Assembly (NCBI GenBank): GCA_007694925.1
Contig: REET01000125.1
Location: 1-40,219, forward strand
DNA from: Phycisphaerales bacterium
GTDB lineage: Bacteria > Planctomycetota > Phycisphaerae > Phycisphaerales > UBA1924
Direction: 5' to 3'
Length of the DNA: 40,219 nt
Of this stretch, positions 10,701 to 19,985 are shown piece after piece (within the stretch, counting starts at the first letter, position 1; each line of letters begins with the position of its first letter). The notes under the pieces were generated by a model that made no database searches, had not been told where the DNA came from, and worked only from the letters and a program-made list of their open reading frames with translations. A program made the translations under genes and the position numbers.

Positions 10701-12221
10701 CCAGGCCGGCGCCTGCAGCGCCGTGCGCACACCCGAGACAGCGTCGAGCGCCGCGCGGGTTCTCTGCATCGCGTCGGGCTCCCAGACCTGCAAGGGCGGG
10801 TTGGTGCGCAGACGCTCCAGCCTCGGCGCCCCGCGCCCCGCGATCGCGGTCGGGCTGAGCTCGTCGGCCTGCTCGATCACCGGCAGCACGCGCCGGCTCA
10901 GATGTTCGTCCTGCCCGAGCAGGTCGCGGTCCACATCGCGCGAGAAGGCGAGAAACCAGCGCTCGTAGGCGACGCACAGCGCCTCCCACCTCGCCGCGGC
11001 ATCTTCTGAAGGACCCGCCGGGGCGACCGCTGGCGTCTCCTCGGCCGGGGTGACCCTCGCCGAGCGCGTCTCTGCCGCCGGGCGATCGGCGCCGCTCTCT
11101 TGCTCGGCGGTCTGCCCGCCCCCCCCGGCGAGCAGCATGACGATGGCGACGATCACGACCACCGCCAGCAGCACGCCGAGCACCAGCGTGCGCTTCGAGC
11201 TGCCGCCCTCGGTGTCCGACCCGGACCGCATCCGCTCCAGCCCAGCGCCGAGACCCGAGACCGCCTCGCGGAATCCGGCGCGGTCCTCGGACGGATCCAT
11301 CGCGCCCGGCTCGACCGAACGCTCCAGCATCGCCCGACCCGACACCAGCTGCTTCTCGTCGATCGTGTAGGGCACCTCCGTGACCGGCGGGATCGTCGAG
11401 CTCGACGCGAGCATGCAGAGAAACTGCGGCTCGTCGGGCTCGCCCACCACCAGGTCCACCCACGGGTGCTCGACCGGCGCCATCGCCAGGATGGGCGCCC
11501 CCTTTGCCGTGTGCTCTGCGATGAACCGGCCCCAGAGCGCGACAGCGTCCTCCGGCGCCGCCTCGGCCCTCGGCACGCGCAGGTGCTGGGGCCTGGCGTC
11601 GACGCTCTTGACGCTCGTCGAGCCCCCCTTGGCAGGCATGAACCCCTTGAGCTCGCGCTGCACGATGTACAGCACGCGGTCGATCGACTCGGGACGATCG
11701 CCCAGCAGGCCCGGCTCTGCGATGCGCGGCGTCGCCGGCGCGAGCGCCTCAGCAGCGCCCGAAGACGAAGCCCGCAGCGATGAGAGCGTGCGCTCGACGG
11801 CGCTGCGCACTTCGTCGGCGGTCTTGACCGATTTGCAGTCGTGTTCGAGCGTCGCGAGCGCGGGCAGCCCGGTCTTGAGCACCCACGCGAGGCCGGGCCC
11901 GCGCGACTGGGCGCAGACGATCATCGGATAGGCCGACCGGCCCTTGCCGTCGGTGGAGGCCCAGAGCCTGCCGAAAAAGAGCGAGCCCCGCCTCCGCCAG
12001 AGGAAGACATGCCCGAACCCGCCGATGCGTCCGCCCTCGGGGAGGTTCTCCCACGAGCCGGCGTCGATGTTCCCGCCCACGCCCTGCACATAGAGCAGGC
12101 GCTTGAGTTCGGCGAGTTCTTCGGTCTCGACGCCGATGTCGTCGATGTGGTCGTTCCAGCCCGGGTGCTTGCCGAAGCACCCGAGGAAGACCGACGGACG
12201 ATCTGACGCGTTCTTTGCCAT
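7776..12221 (-). CDS. TagF-like T6SS-associated protein fused through a TM and long helical region to a C-terminal FGE/SUMF1-like domain
   Basis: 1481 aa; N-terminus FLGCFGKHPGWNDHIDDIG...SAYPMIVCAQS resembles TagF; TM LVLGVLLAVVVIVAIVMLLAGG; C-terminus GCRLPTASEWRAA...NIRDATWSRQ...MVGNVAEWV...GVIGGSALS...YSDVGFRLAF is FGE/SUMF1-like; lies in a T6SS cluster. Confidence 0.7.
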   Translation of the reverse strand: MAKNASDRPSVFLGCFGKHPGWNDHIDDIGVETEELAELKRLLYVQGVGGNIDAGSWENLPEGGRIGGFGHVFLWRRRGSLFFGRLWASTDGKGRSAYPMIVCAQSRGPGLAWVLKTGLPALATLEHDCKSVKTADEVRSAVERTLSSLRASSSGAAEALAPATPRIAEPGLLGDRPESIDRVLYIVQRELKGFMPAKGGSTSVKSVDARPQHLRVPRAEAAPEDAVALWGRFIAEHTAKGAPILAMAPVEHPWVDLVVGEPDEPQFLCMLASSSTIPPVTEVPYTIDEKQLVSGRAMLERSVEPGAMDPSEDRAGFREAVSGLGAGLERMRSGSDTEGGSSKRTLVLGVLLAVVVIVAIVMLLAGGGGQTAEQESGADRPAAETRSARVTPAEETPAVAPAGPSEDAAARWEALCVAYERWFLAFSRDVDRDLLGQDEHLSRRVLPVIEQADELSPTAIAGRGAPRLERLRTNPPLQVWEPDAMQRTRAALDAVSGVRTALQAPAWPARGELEEAAARLLAMGWNAGADELRRVSSGVDFDSGERLAAGVERVLNTGPSVETMLERLRLIEAVGGRARATGDPVLERFEMLARGPGRDGQGALAEAQARLERAESLGVRLAAFLDDDWPRIDRAALREGASGVYQRASAEGATPELFHDWLAAAQRDVHRLPEGPDPREGWGVQERIASLREQLGELVERHGQAAAELVAGAADQLDEAAARAESIKQGPWRRATEREITSGVQQVETALRSIDRGISDAGLRLSRDHSDYIRALRETESVSQIGSEAIDKAWKSWRDELLSAYERPEDRLRLADGADAAQDILRRIETDASETLSAFAPPETGGAVRAASLRRLLDSRREQLIERGIALASWTPGDGPAEAFERLWTERLGREGRALDEIGRHLSDAAAIDRHIESGLAIDAPLQDGRAIGDLRRAWEGDDLATDLRPAMEPLLDRLGRIDRIASMSDPSELSSVVSEGASLSVALAAWRRLDGISGWPLPEHLASEVQAQDRLRALAREIDDEASRTRVLEELESGAAARWAAAAGRASSPSAIREAMVRQDALGGRIDRLPFRARFNAQAVLLERELSTASDDEAALAALERFVDGVDGTRSVERLEGEDREWLTGVIELASGADAGPAIDFASLGPGVAGWGFEADPEGRSVVYRHPEGHTELAFVGVSTNGATVFVGLHEVSVGVFARAVGEPEAQAALRERWPALAAAMDGGVSDRWQGPRSWAWDTERGIVPSRRWLSWDEAAGPAHPQGLDPERPTDRSPMQMVSFEAASAMAEAVGCRLPTASEWRAALGAFEDPSPAGEGGRAAWNIRDATWSRQLEHALARERRGLAPPWPDAGAFVARGVGQGGDARAWTDLDDGTLWFEPVDADRGGTLRHMVGNVAEWVATPGTGTGQGVIGGSALSDRSLAVDEAIGHPLARQQSYSDVGFRLAFGFEGEIGASARRTAEQFLRTLPFLEPRGDS

Positions 12222-12283
12222 CAGGTCCCCCGGGGAAGGCTCCCCGACGCCTTGCGTCCGTCGGGGCCGATCCGTCGGCCCCG
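12219..12283 (-). promoter_or_regulatory. Nested alternative hairpins in the tssM-tagF intercistronic region, including the SD of the tagF-like gene
   Basis: Transcript sense: CGGGGCCGA-CGGA-TCGGCCCCG (12283-12262), then GTCGGGG (12248-12242), which can pair with the preceding CCCCGAC, then GGGGA-GCCT-TCCCC; TTCCCC can also pair with the GGGGG SD just before ATG 12221. Confidence 0.4.
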
Positions 12284-12309
12284 TTCTGTCAACAACCCAG
12301 ACCCCCCGG

Positions 12310-15300
12310 TCATCCGCCGAGGTTCACCGGCCAGCGATCCGCGTCGGGCCACGAGGCCGGGCTGGGCATGCCCGTGCGCCGGAAGCGGAAGCCGATTTTG
12401 TACTCCAGCGTGCGCCCGTTGTCTTCGATCGAGATCGGGACGGCCCAGACGCCGTCGGTCCCCTCCACGCGGGAGGCCTTCCCGTCGAGCACCAGGCGCA
12501 ACGCCGTCCACCCGCGCGGGAAGGGGAAGTCGACCCGGGCGTTGCCCGGCGCTTCGGGGTTCTCGAACTTCCAGAGCGTCACGCGCATCGGCGACTGGTC
12601 GTACACGCTGCTGCGGAGGTTCGCGTCGGCCCCGCGCCGCGTCGAACGCAGCCGGTCGCCGGGCCCCTGCCCGCCCTCGATCCGCACCAGGCCGAAGGCG
12701 TTGGACGCCTCGCGCTGCTCGGACGAGATCTCCGGCGAGAGGATCACAAGCTCCCACTCGGGGAGCTGGGGCCGCTCACCGTCGCCCCGCAGCCAGCGCA
12801 CCGCCGGCAGCACACGCTCGACAAAGAACCGGCGCTGTTCGGCGCGCATCACGCGGTCGCCCCGGAGGTCCTCCAGCAGGGCGTTGACCCGACGGAGGTC
12901 GACAAACCCCTGCCCGTCGCCGATGGTCCTGCCCTCGCCCCCCTCGGCCGCGGCGGCCAGCAGGCTGACCAGATCGTCGTGGACTCTGAAGACGCCCTCG
13001 GGATCGAGGTCTTCGCCCGGCGCGCCCCTGCAGACAGGGAAACGCCGGTGGTCGGTGGCGATCCGCCTCGCGTCGGCCGCGGCTTCGGCGCGCGACGCCT
13101 CCGCCAGCACGCTCAGCGTGGTGTGGATCGCGCCCGACCAGTAACGCACAGGCGGCTCCTGCTCGTCGTACACCCCGTCCAGGTAGATCGCTCTGAACCT
13201 CGGCGGCGTGAGGGCGAGGATCTCCCGCCTCGCCAGGCTCATGTTGCCGGTGAGTTCCTGCCACGAGAGCATGCGGTCTGTCAGCGTGCGGACATAGGTC
13301 CGATCGCTTGAGTCGAGCAGCTCCAGCAGCCTCCCCATCTCCTGATAGACCGCGTTCTCGCGCGAGCCCCAGAACGGGCGCGCCGCCTCAAGCCCGGCCC
13401 GGACCTCTTTCGCTCCGATCACGAGCTGCGGGTTCACCCGCGCCGGCTGCATCGATCCGGCGAGGACCGTGAACATGTCTTCCCAGTCACCCGGCTTGCG
13501 CGAGGGCTCCATCTCGCCCATCACTTCCGACGACCAGTAGCGCAGGTAGTCGTCGGCGTATGAACGCATGCGAGACAGCATCACATCCGCACGCTCACCG
13601 AGCCGCTCGGCGTTGAGCGGGGTGAGCCTGGAGCCGCCGGCGCCCTGCTCGGGGTCGAGCGTGCGACGGATGCGGTCGGCGGCGCCGAAGAGCGAAGCCG
13701 CGGCCCCTGGGTGGAACGCGGGGTTGAACTCGTCGCCGTCCATCGCCGAGAGCGGCAGACGGGGCTTGAGCACCGGGTCGAGCGAGCGTGATCGCGCTTC
13801 GACCAGCGCCCGCACGCCGCCCTCGGCCCCGACGATCGAATCCATCGCGGCGCCGATCGCCTCGGCGGCGCGACGGCGCTGCGACGCGTCGACCGCCTCC
13901 GACGCGACGCGGACGACCCGCTTGGTCGTCTCTGACGCCTCGTCGGCCGGGCCGCGGAGACGCACGATCCTCGCCGCGGCTTCCTCGCCCTCGCGTCGGA
14001 CGCGGTCGAGGGCCGAGGCCAGGTCCTCGAACGAGGCGGACTCGCTCGCCCGGCTCAGCTCCTCGTCGGCCCGCCCGAGCATCGCAAAGCGTGCGGCGAA
14101 CGGTCGCTCCTCCGCCCCCGCGCCGCGTCTGGTCCGGAGCAGCTCTGCGCCCAGCTCTCGCAGCTCAGAGCCGAGCCCGCGCGTCGAGGCGCGGACCTCT
14201 TCTTCGAGCTTGGCCAGCGACGAGCGCAGCTCGGTCTCGAGCGCCGCGAAGCGTTCGTTCTGCTCGTTGACGGCGCGGGCGCGAGCGACCTCCGCCTCCA
14301 GCCCGGCGAACTGCTCGCGCGCCAGGCCGAGCGTCTCGTCGCGGGCCTCGTCGAGCGCGCCGGCGAGATCCTGCGGCGCGCCGGACCCGAAGGTCGACTC
14401 GACCCTCGCCACGACAGCCGCCAGCGCGTCGTGCGCCGCCTTCACCTGCGCGAACTCCTCAGACCACGCCTCGCGTTCAGAGCCGAAGCGGTCGGTCGTG
14501 CCGACTTCTGGAAACTGCACGCGTGAGAGCAGTTCGCGCTCACGCTCTGCGTAGCGGCCCATCGCCTCTCGCAGCTCGCCCAACAGCCCGAGCTTGCCCC
14601 CGCCCGAGGCGCCCGCGCCGGCCCAGTGCGATCCGAACGAGCGCACGGCCGATGCGACGGTGTGGTCCGGATCGACGAGCGAGGGCGGCGGCCAGGCCAT
14701 CGCGCCGCCATCTGCGGCGTAGGTCCAGTCGATCACCTCCTGCAGGCGTTCGATCTCCGCGGCGGTCTCGGGCACGAAGCCGACCTCGCGACCGTCGGCG
14801 TCTTTCTCTGAGAGCACGTAGCGGGCGACGGGCACGATCTCGAAGACGCGCCCTTCCTCGTCGCGAGCGCCGCCATCGAGACGGAGGAGCTGCGCCAGCG
14901 CGGCCGAGGCGTCGCGCCCCCACGCCTGTTCGCGTGAGAGCTTGTCGCGGGCGGCGCCCACCAGAGGCTCGAGCGCGACACGGCGCAGGACGGCCTCGTG
15001 CGCCTCGCGTTGGCGGTCGAACGGGTTGCCCCCCGAGACCGCGGCGACAGGGCGGAAGACCGCCGGCGTGGAACGATCGGCCCGGGCCATCTCCATCGTG
15101 CGGATCGGGAGGGTGACGAGCTTCTCAGTGCGCCCCGCGGCCTGCACGGAGGTTGCGCCCTGGTACTTGTACTCGCCGAGCTCTTCGTACAGCAGCGCCT
15201 GGTCCTCGATCGAGTGCTCGTCGGTGAAGGTCGCGACATCGCCCCAGAAGCGGCTGGGCTCGCCCATCGCGCCCGAGTAGCTCCGCCCGCTCAGCCAGGT

Positions 15301-16677
15301 GATCCCGATGAGGGCGATCGTGGCGAAGACGCCGGCGCCGGCGACGGCGTACCGCCGGTTGCGCTGCTGCTTGCGCGCGTTGGTCGCGGCGGTGACCAGC
15401 CCCTTTTCGCGGAAGACCTTGTTCATGAACAGGTCGCGCAGGAAGAGCGAGGTGTTGCGCGAGAACCCGGCCCCCTCGGGCAGGCTCTTGACATCAACGC
15501 CGAGGGCCTCGGCCAGCTCCGCGTCCAGCTCCGCGCCCTTCTGCATCGAGCTGGTGAAGTAGATCCCGCGCAGGAAGAGCGGCTTGGTCGACCACTCGCC
15601 CGCGACGAAGACCGTCTCCATGTAGAGCTTCAGACGCGAGGAGATCTTCAGGATGCTGTCGGGGAAGGAGTAGAGCGCGTCGACCTGGTCGATGCGGCGC
15701 CCGCCCATCTCGTCCTCGGTGTGCACCGGGTCCATCAGCAGCGACATGCGCCGCTCGCGCAGGCGATCGGCGACCTCGCGCAGATGCTCCTCGACCTGCT
15801 CGGGCCGGAACGGGGCGTCCAGGTCGGCGGGGTTGGACCAGCCGAGGATCTGCTGCTGGAGGGTCGGGTCGTCGAGATCGGCGAAAAACTCGCGGAACCC
15901 GTTGATCAGGTCGCACTTGGTGATGACGACGAACGCGGGGAAGCGGACGCCGAGCGACCGCTGGATGCCGTCGAGCTGCTCGGCGATCTTGCCCGCCTTG
16001 TACATGATGTCGTCGGACGAGTCGGCGATGAGGCTGTCGGCGGGGATGACCAGGAGCAGCCCGTTGATCGGGCAGTTGGGCCTGGCGGTCCGCATGAGCT
16101 TGAGGAACTCTTTCCACTCGCTGCTCTTGCCCGCCTCGACCTCCTCGAACATGAGCCGGCCTGCGGTGTCGAGCACCACGGCGTGGTTGGTGAACCACCA
16201 GTTCATGTTCAGCGTGCCGCCGGCGCCCTGGAGCTGGTCCTGCAGGCCGGGGGGGAAGCTGACCTTGCAGTGGCGGATCGCCTCGGTCTTGCCCGAGCCG
16301 GGCTCGCCCACGAGGAGGTACCACGGCATCGAGTAGAGGTCCTTGCCGTGCTCCTTGAAGGTCGAGACGCCCTCCTCGAATTTTCTGCGGAGGTCGTCCA
16401 GTCGCGCCCTGCGCGTCGCGTCGGTGACGCCCTGGGGCGTGGCGCCGCTGTTTTCTGCGAGCTGGCGTTCGAACGGCTTGGCCCTGCCCTTGTCGCGCCA
16501 CTTGAGGAAAGCGCGGTACAGCATCAGCACGAGCCCGGAGAGGGCGATCGCGAGGATCAGCAGCCAGAAATATTCGCGGGGCACCACCATGAACAGCGAC
16601 GCCATCACGCCCGCCCCGCCGGCGACCGCCAGGCCCGCTTTGGCCGGCGCCGGAAGATTCATGAAGCTCTGAAGCAT
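12310..16677 (-). CDS. tssM: Type VI secretion membrane subunit TssM (IcmF family)
   Basis: 1455 aa; two N-terminal TMs, Walker A GEPGSGKT, VLDTAGRLMFEE and LLLVIPADSLI, typical of IcmF; followed by a long periplasmic region. Confidence 0.92.
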   Translation of the reverse strand: MLQSFMNLPAPAKAGLAVAGGAGVMASLFMVVPREYFWLLILAIALSGLVLMLYRAFLKWRDKGRAKPFERQLAENSGATPQGVTDATRRARLDDLRRKFEEGVSTFKEHGKDLYSMPWYLLVGEPGSGKTEAIRHCKVSFPPGLQDQLQGAGGTLNMNWWFTNHAVVLDTAGRLMFEEVEAGKSSEWKEFLKLMRTARPNCPINGLLLVIPADSLIADSSDDIMYKAGKIAEQLDGIQRSLGVRFPAFVVITKCDLINGFREFFADLDDPTLQQQILGWSNPADLDAPFRPEQVEEHLREVADRLRERRMSLLMDPVHTEDEMGGRRIDQVDALYSFPDSILKISSRLKLYMETVFVAGEWSTKPLFLRGIYFTSSMQKGAELDAELAEALGVDVKSLPEGAGFSRNTSLFLRDLFMNKVFREKGLVTAATNARKQQRNRRYAVAGAGVFATIALIGITWLSGRSYSGAMGEPSRFWGDVATFTDEHSIEDQALLYEELGEYKYQGATSVQAAGRTEKLVTLPIRTMEMARADRSTPAVFRPVAAVSGGNPFDRQREAHEAVLRRVALEPLVGAARDKLSREQAWGRDASAALAQLLRLDGGARDEEGRVFEIVPVARYVLSEKDADGREVGFVPETAAEIERLQEVIDWTYAADGGAMAWPPPSLVDPDHTVASAVRSFGSHWAGAGASGGGKLGLLGELREAMGRYAERERELLSRVQFPEVGTTDRFGSEREAWSEEFAQVKAAHDALAAVVARVESTFGSGAPQDLAGALDEARDETLGLAREQFAGLEAEVARARAVNEQNERFAALETELRSSLAKLEEEVRASTRGLGSELRELGAELLRTRRGAGAEERPFAARFAMLGRADEELSRASESASFEDLASALDRVRREGEEAAARIVRLRGPADEASETTKRVVRVASEAVDASQRRRAAEAIGAAMDSIVGAEGGVRALVEARSRSLDPVLKPRLPLSAMDGDEFNPAFHPGAAASLFGAADRIRRTLDPEQGAGGSRLTPLNAERLGERADVMLSRMRSYADDYLRYWSSEVMGEMEPSRKPGDWEDMFTVLAGSMQPARVNPQLVIGAKEVRAGLEAARPFWGSRENAVYQEMGRLLELLDSSDRTYVRTLTDRMLSWQELTGNMSLARREILALTPPRFRAIYLDGVYDEQEPPVRYWSGAIHTTLSVLAEASRAEAAADARRIATDHRRFPVCRGAPGEDLDPEGVFRVHDDLVSLLAAAAEGGEGRTIGDGQGFVDLRRVNALLEDLRGDRVMRAEQRRFFVERVLPAVRWLRGDGERPQLPEWELVILSPEISSEQREASNAFGLVRIEGGQGPGDRLRSTRRGADANLRSSVYDQSPMRVTLWKFENPEAPGNARVDFPFPRGWTALRLVLDGKASRVEGTDGVWAVPISIEDNGRTLEYKIGFRFRRTGMPSPASWPDADRWPVNLGG

Positions 16678-16702
16678 TCGCTCCGTCCTCCGGAAAAAGG
16701 GG

Positions 16703-17368
16703 TCAGTCGGTGATCGTGTCCAGCGAAGCGCGCATGTCGCGCGAGCCGTCGAGGTACAGGTACGACCCGCCGGCGATCAAGACCGCCACCAGCACCACCA
16801 GCACCAGCACGATGCCCATCAGGCTCCGCCCGGGGGGCTGGATCAGGTCGCTGGTGTCGACATGCTCGTACGCCTCGGGGCAGATCTTGCCCGCCTCGGC
16901 GTTGCGGGCGCCCGGGCGGATCCTCGCCGACATCTCCAGCATCTTTTTGCGCAGGAACTCGGGCTGGCCGGTGTAGAACCCGGTGAACCCGAGCCCGACC
17001 ATGACATAGAAGACCTCGAGGCGTTCCTTGGCCGCGGCGCTCTGGTCGGCCAGCGTCTCTTCGAGCTCGTCCCAGAAGGCCTCGTCGCCTCCGAAGAGGT
17101 TTTCGTCGGCCGCCATCTCGTTCCAGTCGCGGGCGAACTCCAGCTCGCTCTCTTTGATCATGAAGTCGACGAAGTAGATCAGCGGGATGCGGATCTTCTC
17201 GTACTGCTCGCCCAGCCCGGCCGAGGCGGCCCTCGAAGCGATCTCCTTGAAGAGCTGCTCGACCTCACCGCGGACCTGGTGCACCTCCAGGCTCACGCCC
17301 TTGCGCGCCGAGCGGTTCAGCCGGCAGATGTACTGGAGCAGGGGCTCGCACGCTTCGAGCAGGTTCAT
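16703..17368 (-). CDS. tssL: Type VI secretion membrane subunit TssL (DotU/IcmH family)
   Basis: 221 aa; LLQYICRLNR, FVDFMIKESELEFARDWN, LEVFYVMVGLGFTGFYTGQPEFLRKKM; single C-terminal TM; adjacent to tssM and tssK. Confidence 0.92.
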   Translation of the reverse strand: MNLLEACEPLLQYICRLNRSARKGVSLEVHQVRGEVEQLFKEIASRAASAGLGEQYEKIRIPLIYFVDFMIKESELEFARDWNEMAADENLFGGDEAFWDELEETLADQSAAAKERLEVFYVMVGLGFTGFYTGQPEFLRKKMLEMSARIRPGARNAEAGKICPEAYEHVDTSDLIQPPGRSLMGIVLVLVVLVAVLIAGGSYLYLDGSRDMRASLDTITD

Positions 17369-17387
17369 ACGCGTTCACTCCGCCAGT

Positions 17388-18755
17388 TCAATTCGGCACC
17401 GTCATATAGATCGCCACGCTCTCGAAACGCCCCTGGTCGGACCCCGGGAACTTCAGGGCCACCTGCTTCTCCTGCATGATTCGGTCCCAGGCCCGCTGGC
17501 TCTGGGCCCGCTCGATGCGGAAGTAGTTCAGCCCGACCGGGGAGGGGAGCTGCGCCGGGGCGTGGCGCTCTTCTTTCAGTCTGACGCCGTAGAGCCGCGT
17601 GTTTGCAAGGCTCTTGGGGATCAGCTTGAATTCGTTGGGGTTCTCCACCAGCTCGGCGAGCTGTCGTGGGTCTTCGTTGGTCTTGACGCCGAGGAAGTAC
17701 TCGTTGGGTCGCGTCGCGTGCTCGTCGGTCAGGTCGCAGACGAGCAGGTCGCCCTCCTTGCGCATCTGGACCATCAGGTAGGAGCCCTTGTCCTGCACCT
17801 TTAGGAAGGTGCGGATCTTGGCCGTCAGGTCGAGGAAGGCGGGGGCGGGGTTGTCGTGGTCGTAGGCGGGGACCTCCCACGGGTCTTTGTCTGGAAAGAG
17901 AGCAGCCAGCCCGCTCAGGCAGTCACGCATCTCCAGATAGACCTCGAAGGGGCTGACGGCGCGCGAGGCCTGCACCAGAGCGGGCAGCCTCGCCGCCGCC
18001 CGGTTCAGCGTCAGCAGCTTGAGCATCGACTGGATCTGGATGCCCTTCATCGTCTCGACATTGAAGCCGCCGCGGGTCATCTGGTTGACCAGCTCGCGTC
18101 GGGTCGCCTCGATCTGGTTGCCCAGTTCGAGCACCTCCTGCCTCAGCCGGCCCGAGCCCTCCAGCACCAGACAGGCGGGCACGAACTCGGGGTCCATGCG
18201 GGGCACGCCCGAGTCCTCCCCCGTCGCGTGAGCCACACGCAGCAGGGGCAGCACCTCCATGTCCGTCCGGTCGTCGCGGTCGAGCATCAGTCGGGCGTTG
18301 AGCTTGCGGTACATCACCGGCTGGGCGTTCTCGCCCGTGTTCTCGTCGGCCTCGTCGCGCTCGAAGACGCGGTACATCCTTTTGGTCCGCCAGTCGGCGT
18401 TCTCGCCCAGCTCGATCGTGTTCGCCCTGCCCGGGTAGTGCAGCGGGACGCCCAGCGAGACGGTGAAAGGCCGCGTGCTCGCGTTGAACTCCGCCTCGAT
18501 GTCCAGCGCCGGCAGGTCCGCCGCGTCGGGGTAGTCCAGCACCACGCCCGAGGGCATGACCACCAGCAGGCGGTCGAAGCGGACCCGCATGTTGTCCAGC
18601 CCGTCGCGGGAGAGCTTCGCCTCCGCCACCCCGTACGGGTACGGCCGCGCCAGCGCACGGTCCAGCGACGCGCGGTCGATGGACGACCGCTGCATCGCCT
18701 GGAGGTGGTGCGGCTGAAGAAACAGCCCTTCGTGCCAGTGGACCTGCGCCGTCAT
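17388..18755 (-). CDS. tssK: Type VI secretion baseplate subunit TssK
   Basis: 455 aa; starts VHWHEGLFLQPHHLQ (hallmark of TssK/VasE); YFLGVKTNEDP and NYFRIERAQSQRAWDRIMQEKQVALKFPG near the C-terminus. Confidence 0.94.
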   Translation of the reverse strand: MTAQVHWHEGLFLQPHHLQAMQRSSIDRASLDRALARPYPYGVAEAKLSRDGLDNMRVRFDRLLVVMPSGVVLDYPDAADLPALDIEAEFNASTRPFTVSLGVPLHYPGRANTIELGENADWRTKRMYRVFERDEADENTGENAQPVMYRKLNARLMLDRDDRTDMEVLPLLRVAHATGEDSGVPRMDPEFVPACLVLEGSGRLRQEVLELGNQIEATRRELVNQMTRGGFNVETMKGIQIQSMLKLLTLNRAAARLPALVQASRAVSPFEVYLEMRDCLSGLAALFPDKDPWEVPAYDHDNPAPAFLDLTAKIRTFLKVQDKGSYLMVQMRKEGDLLVCDLTDEHATRPNEYFLGVKTNEDPRQLAELVENPNEFKLIPKSLANTRLYGVRLKEERHAPAQLPSPVGLNYFRIERAQSQRAWDRIMQEKQVALKFPGSDQGRFESVAIYMTVPN

Positions 18756-18801
18756 GCCTGCCTGCTTCCCCGTCGGGCGCCGCGCCCGCTCGACTGTGAA
18801 C

Positions 18802-19722
18802 CTACCGCGCCCGGCCGATCAACGCCATGATCGAATCCGACAACGCCTCACGCACCTCTTTCTCGAACACCGGCTGATCGAGGATCGCCGCCAGCTCGCG
18901 GTACTTCCGCCAGTAGGCGACCTCCCACGACTCCCACGCCTTCTTGCCCTCGTCCTTGGCCGCCGCCATCACCCCCTCGGGCGCCAGCGTCTGCACCCGG
19001 TTGTGCACCAGATTCGCCGTCCCGCTCATCGCCCCGATGATGCCGACGGTCAGCTGGCGGAGTCGTTCGAGATCCTGACGGACCTCGTTGAGCGAGACCT
19101 CCCCGCTCCCCCCGCTGAAGCGGCCGATCGTCGTGCCGAGCGGGGTGCCCCGTTTGAGGGATGAACGGGGCGAGATCTCCTGCCACGCCCGCCACACCAG
19201 TTTCTCGACGCTGGTCACAAACTCCGCCATCGCCCCCGAAAGCTCCAGCAGGTGACCCGGGTCGATGTGCTCGCTCGCGTCCGGGGCGGCCTTGCGGAAC
19301 CTTTTGACCGCGTCGGCCGGCCAGTCCCCCGGCCCCCCCGAGACCATCCCCGCCGCGATCAGCTTCCGACGGATCGTCTCTTTCTGCTCCTCGTCCATCC
19401 GGTCGAGCGTCCCCAGCAGCTTGTCGAGCAGCCAGGAGGGATCGTTCAGCTCCCGCTGGTCGGCCTGCGATCTGGACGGGCTGGCCGCTGCCGGCGCCGA
19501 GGCCATCGACCCGTCCCCGTCCCAAGAAGGAAACCTCGCCGAGAGCCTGCGGAGAAACTCGTCGCGGTCGCCCGGGGCGAGATCGCCGAGCTGGCGCTCG
19601 ACCTCGTCGGTGAGGGCCTCCTCACGGAGGGCCGCGTCGGCGTCGGCCAGGTCCGTCTGCACCGCCCGCAGACGGTTGGCGGCTTCCTCGACTCGGGCCT
19701 GTAGATCCGGATGGCCGCTCAC
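18802..19722 (-). CDS. T6SS cluster protein, possibly related to the TagH/FHA-protein C-terminal domain without an FHA domain
   Basis: GTG at 19722 with a good SD (GAGGAGG); helical protein ending AWESWEVAYWRKYRELAAILDQPVFEKEVREALSDSIMALIGRAR; immediately upstream of tssK. The ORF track extends to 19818. Family assignment is weak. Confidence 0.55.
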   Translation of the reverse strand: MSGHPDLQARVEEAANRLRAVQTDLADADAALREEALTDEVERQLGDLAPGDRDEFLRRLSARFPSWDGDGSMASAPAAASPSRSQADQRELNDPSWLLDKLLGTLDRMDEEQKETIRRKLIAAGMVSGGPGDWPADAVKRFRKAAPDASEHIDPGHLLELSGAMAEFVTSVEKLVWRAWQEISPRSSLKRGTPLGTTIGRFSGGSGEVSLNEVRQDLERLRQLTVGIIGAMSGTANLVHNRVQTLAPEGVMAAAKDEGKKAWESWEVAYWRKYRELAAILDQPVFEKEVREALSDSIMALIGRAR

Positions 19723-19985
19723 TGGTGTTCCGCCTCCTCTTTCTCGCGATCGCTCAACCGGCATGATAAGGCCGCGGGGACCAAACCGAAACCCGGAGCA
19801 CGCCCAGCGTCCGATCACGACCCCCCAAGCGTTCCGGTTCTAACGCCTCGGCAAGGCTGGAGGGCTGCAACGGGTCGGCCCCGTTCCCGACCGCCCACGC
19901 CCGGACGAACGCCGACAGATCCCACCGCCCGCTGACGATACCTCCTCCAGCCGGAACCGAACCCTCCGCGCCAGGAGCACACACC

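Noticed and set aside
14998-16713. 571-aa plus-strand ORF
   Set aside because: Antisense shadow of tssM.
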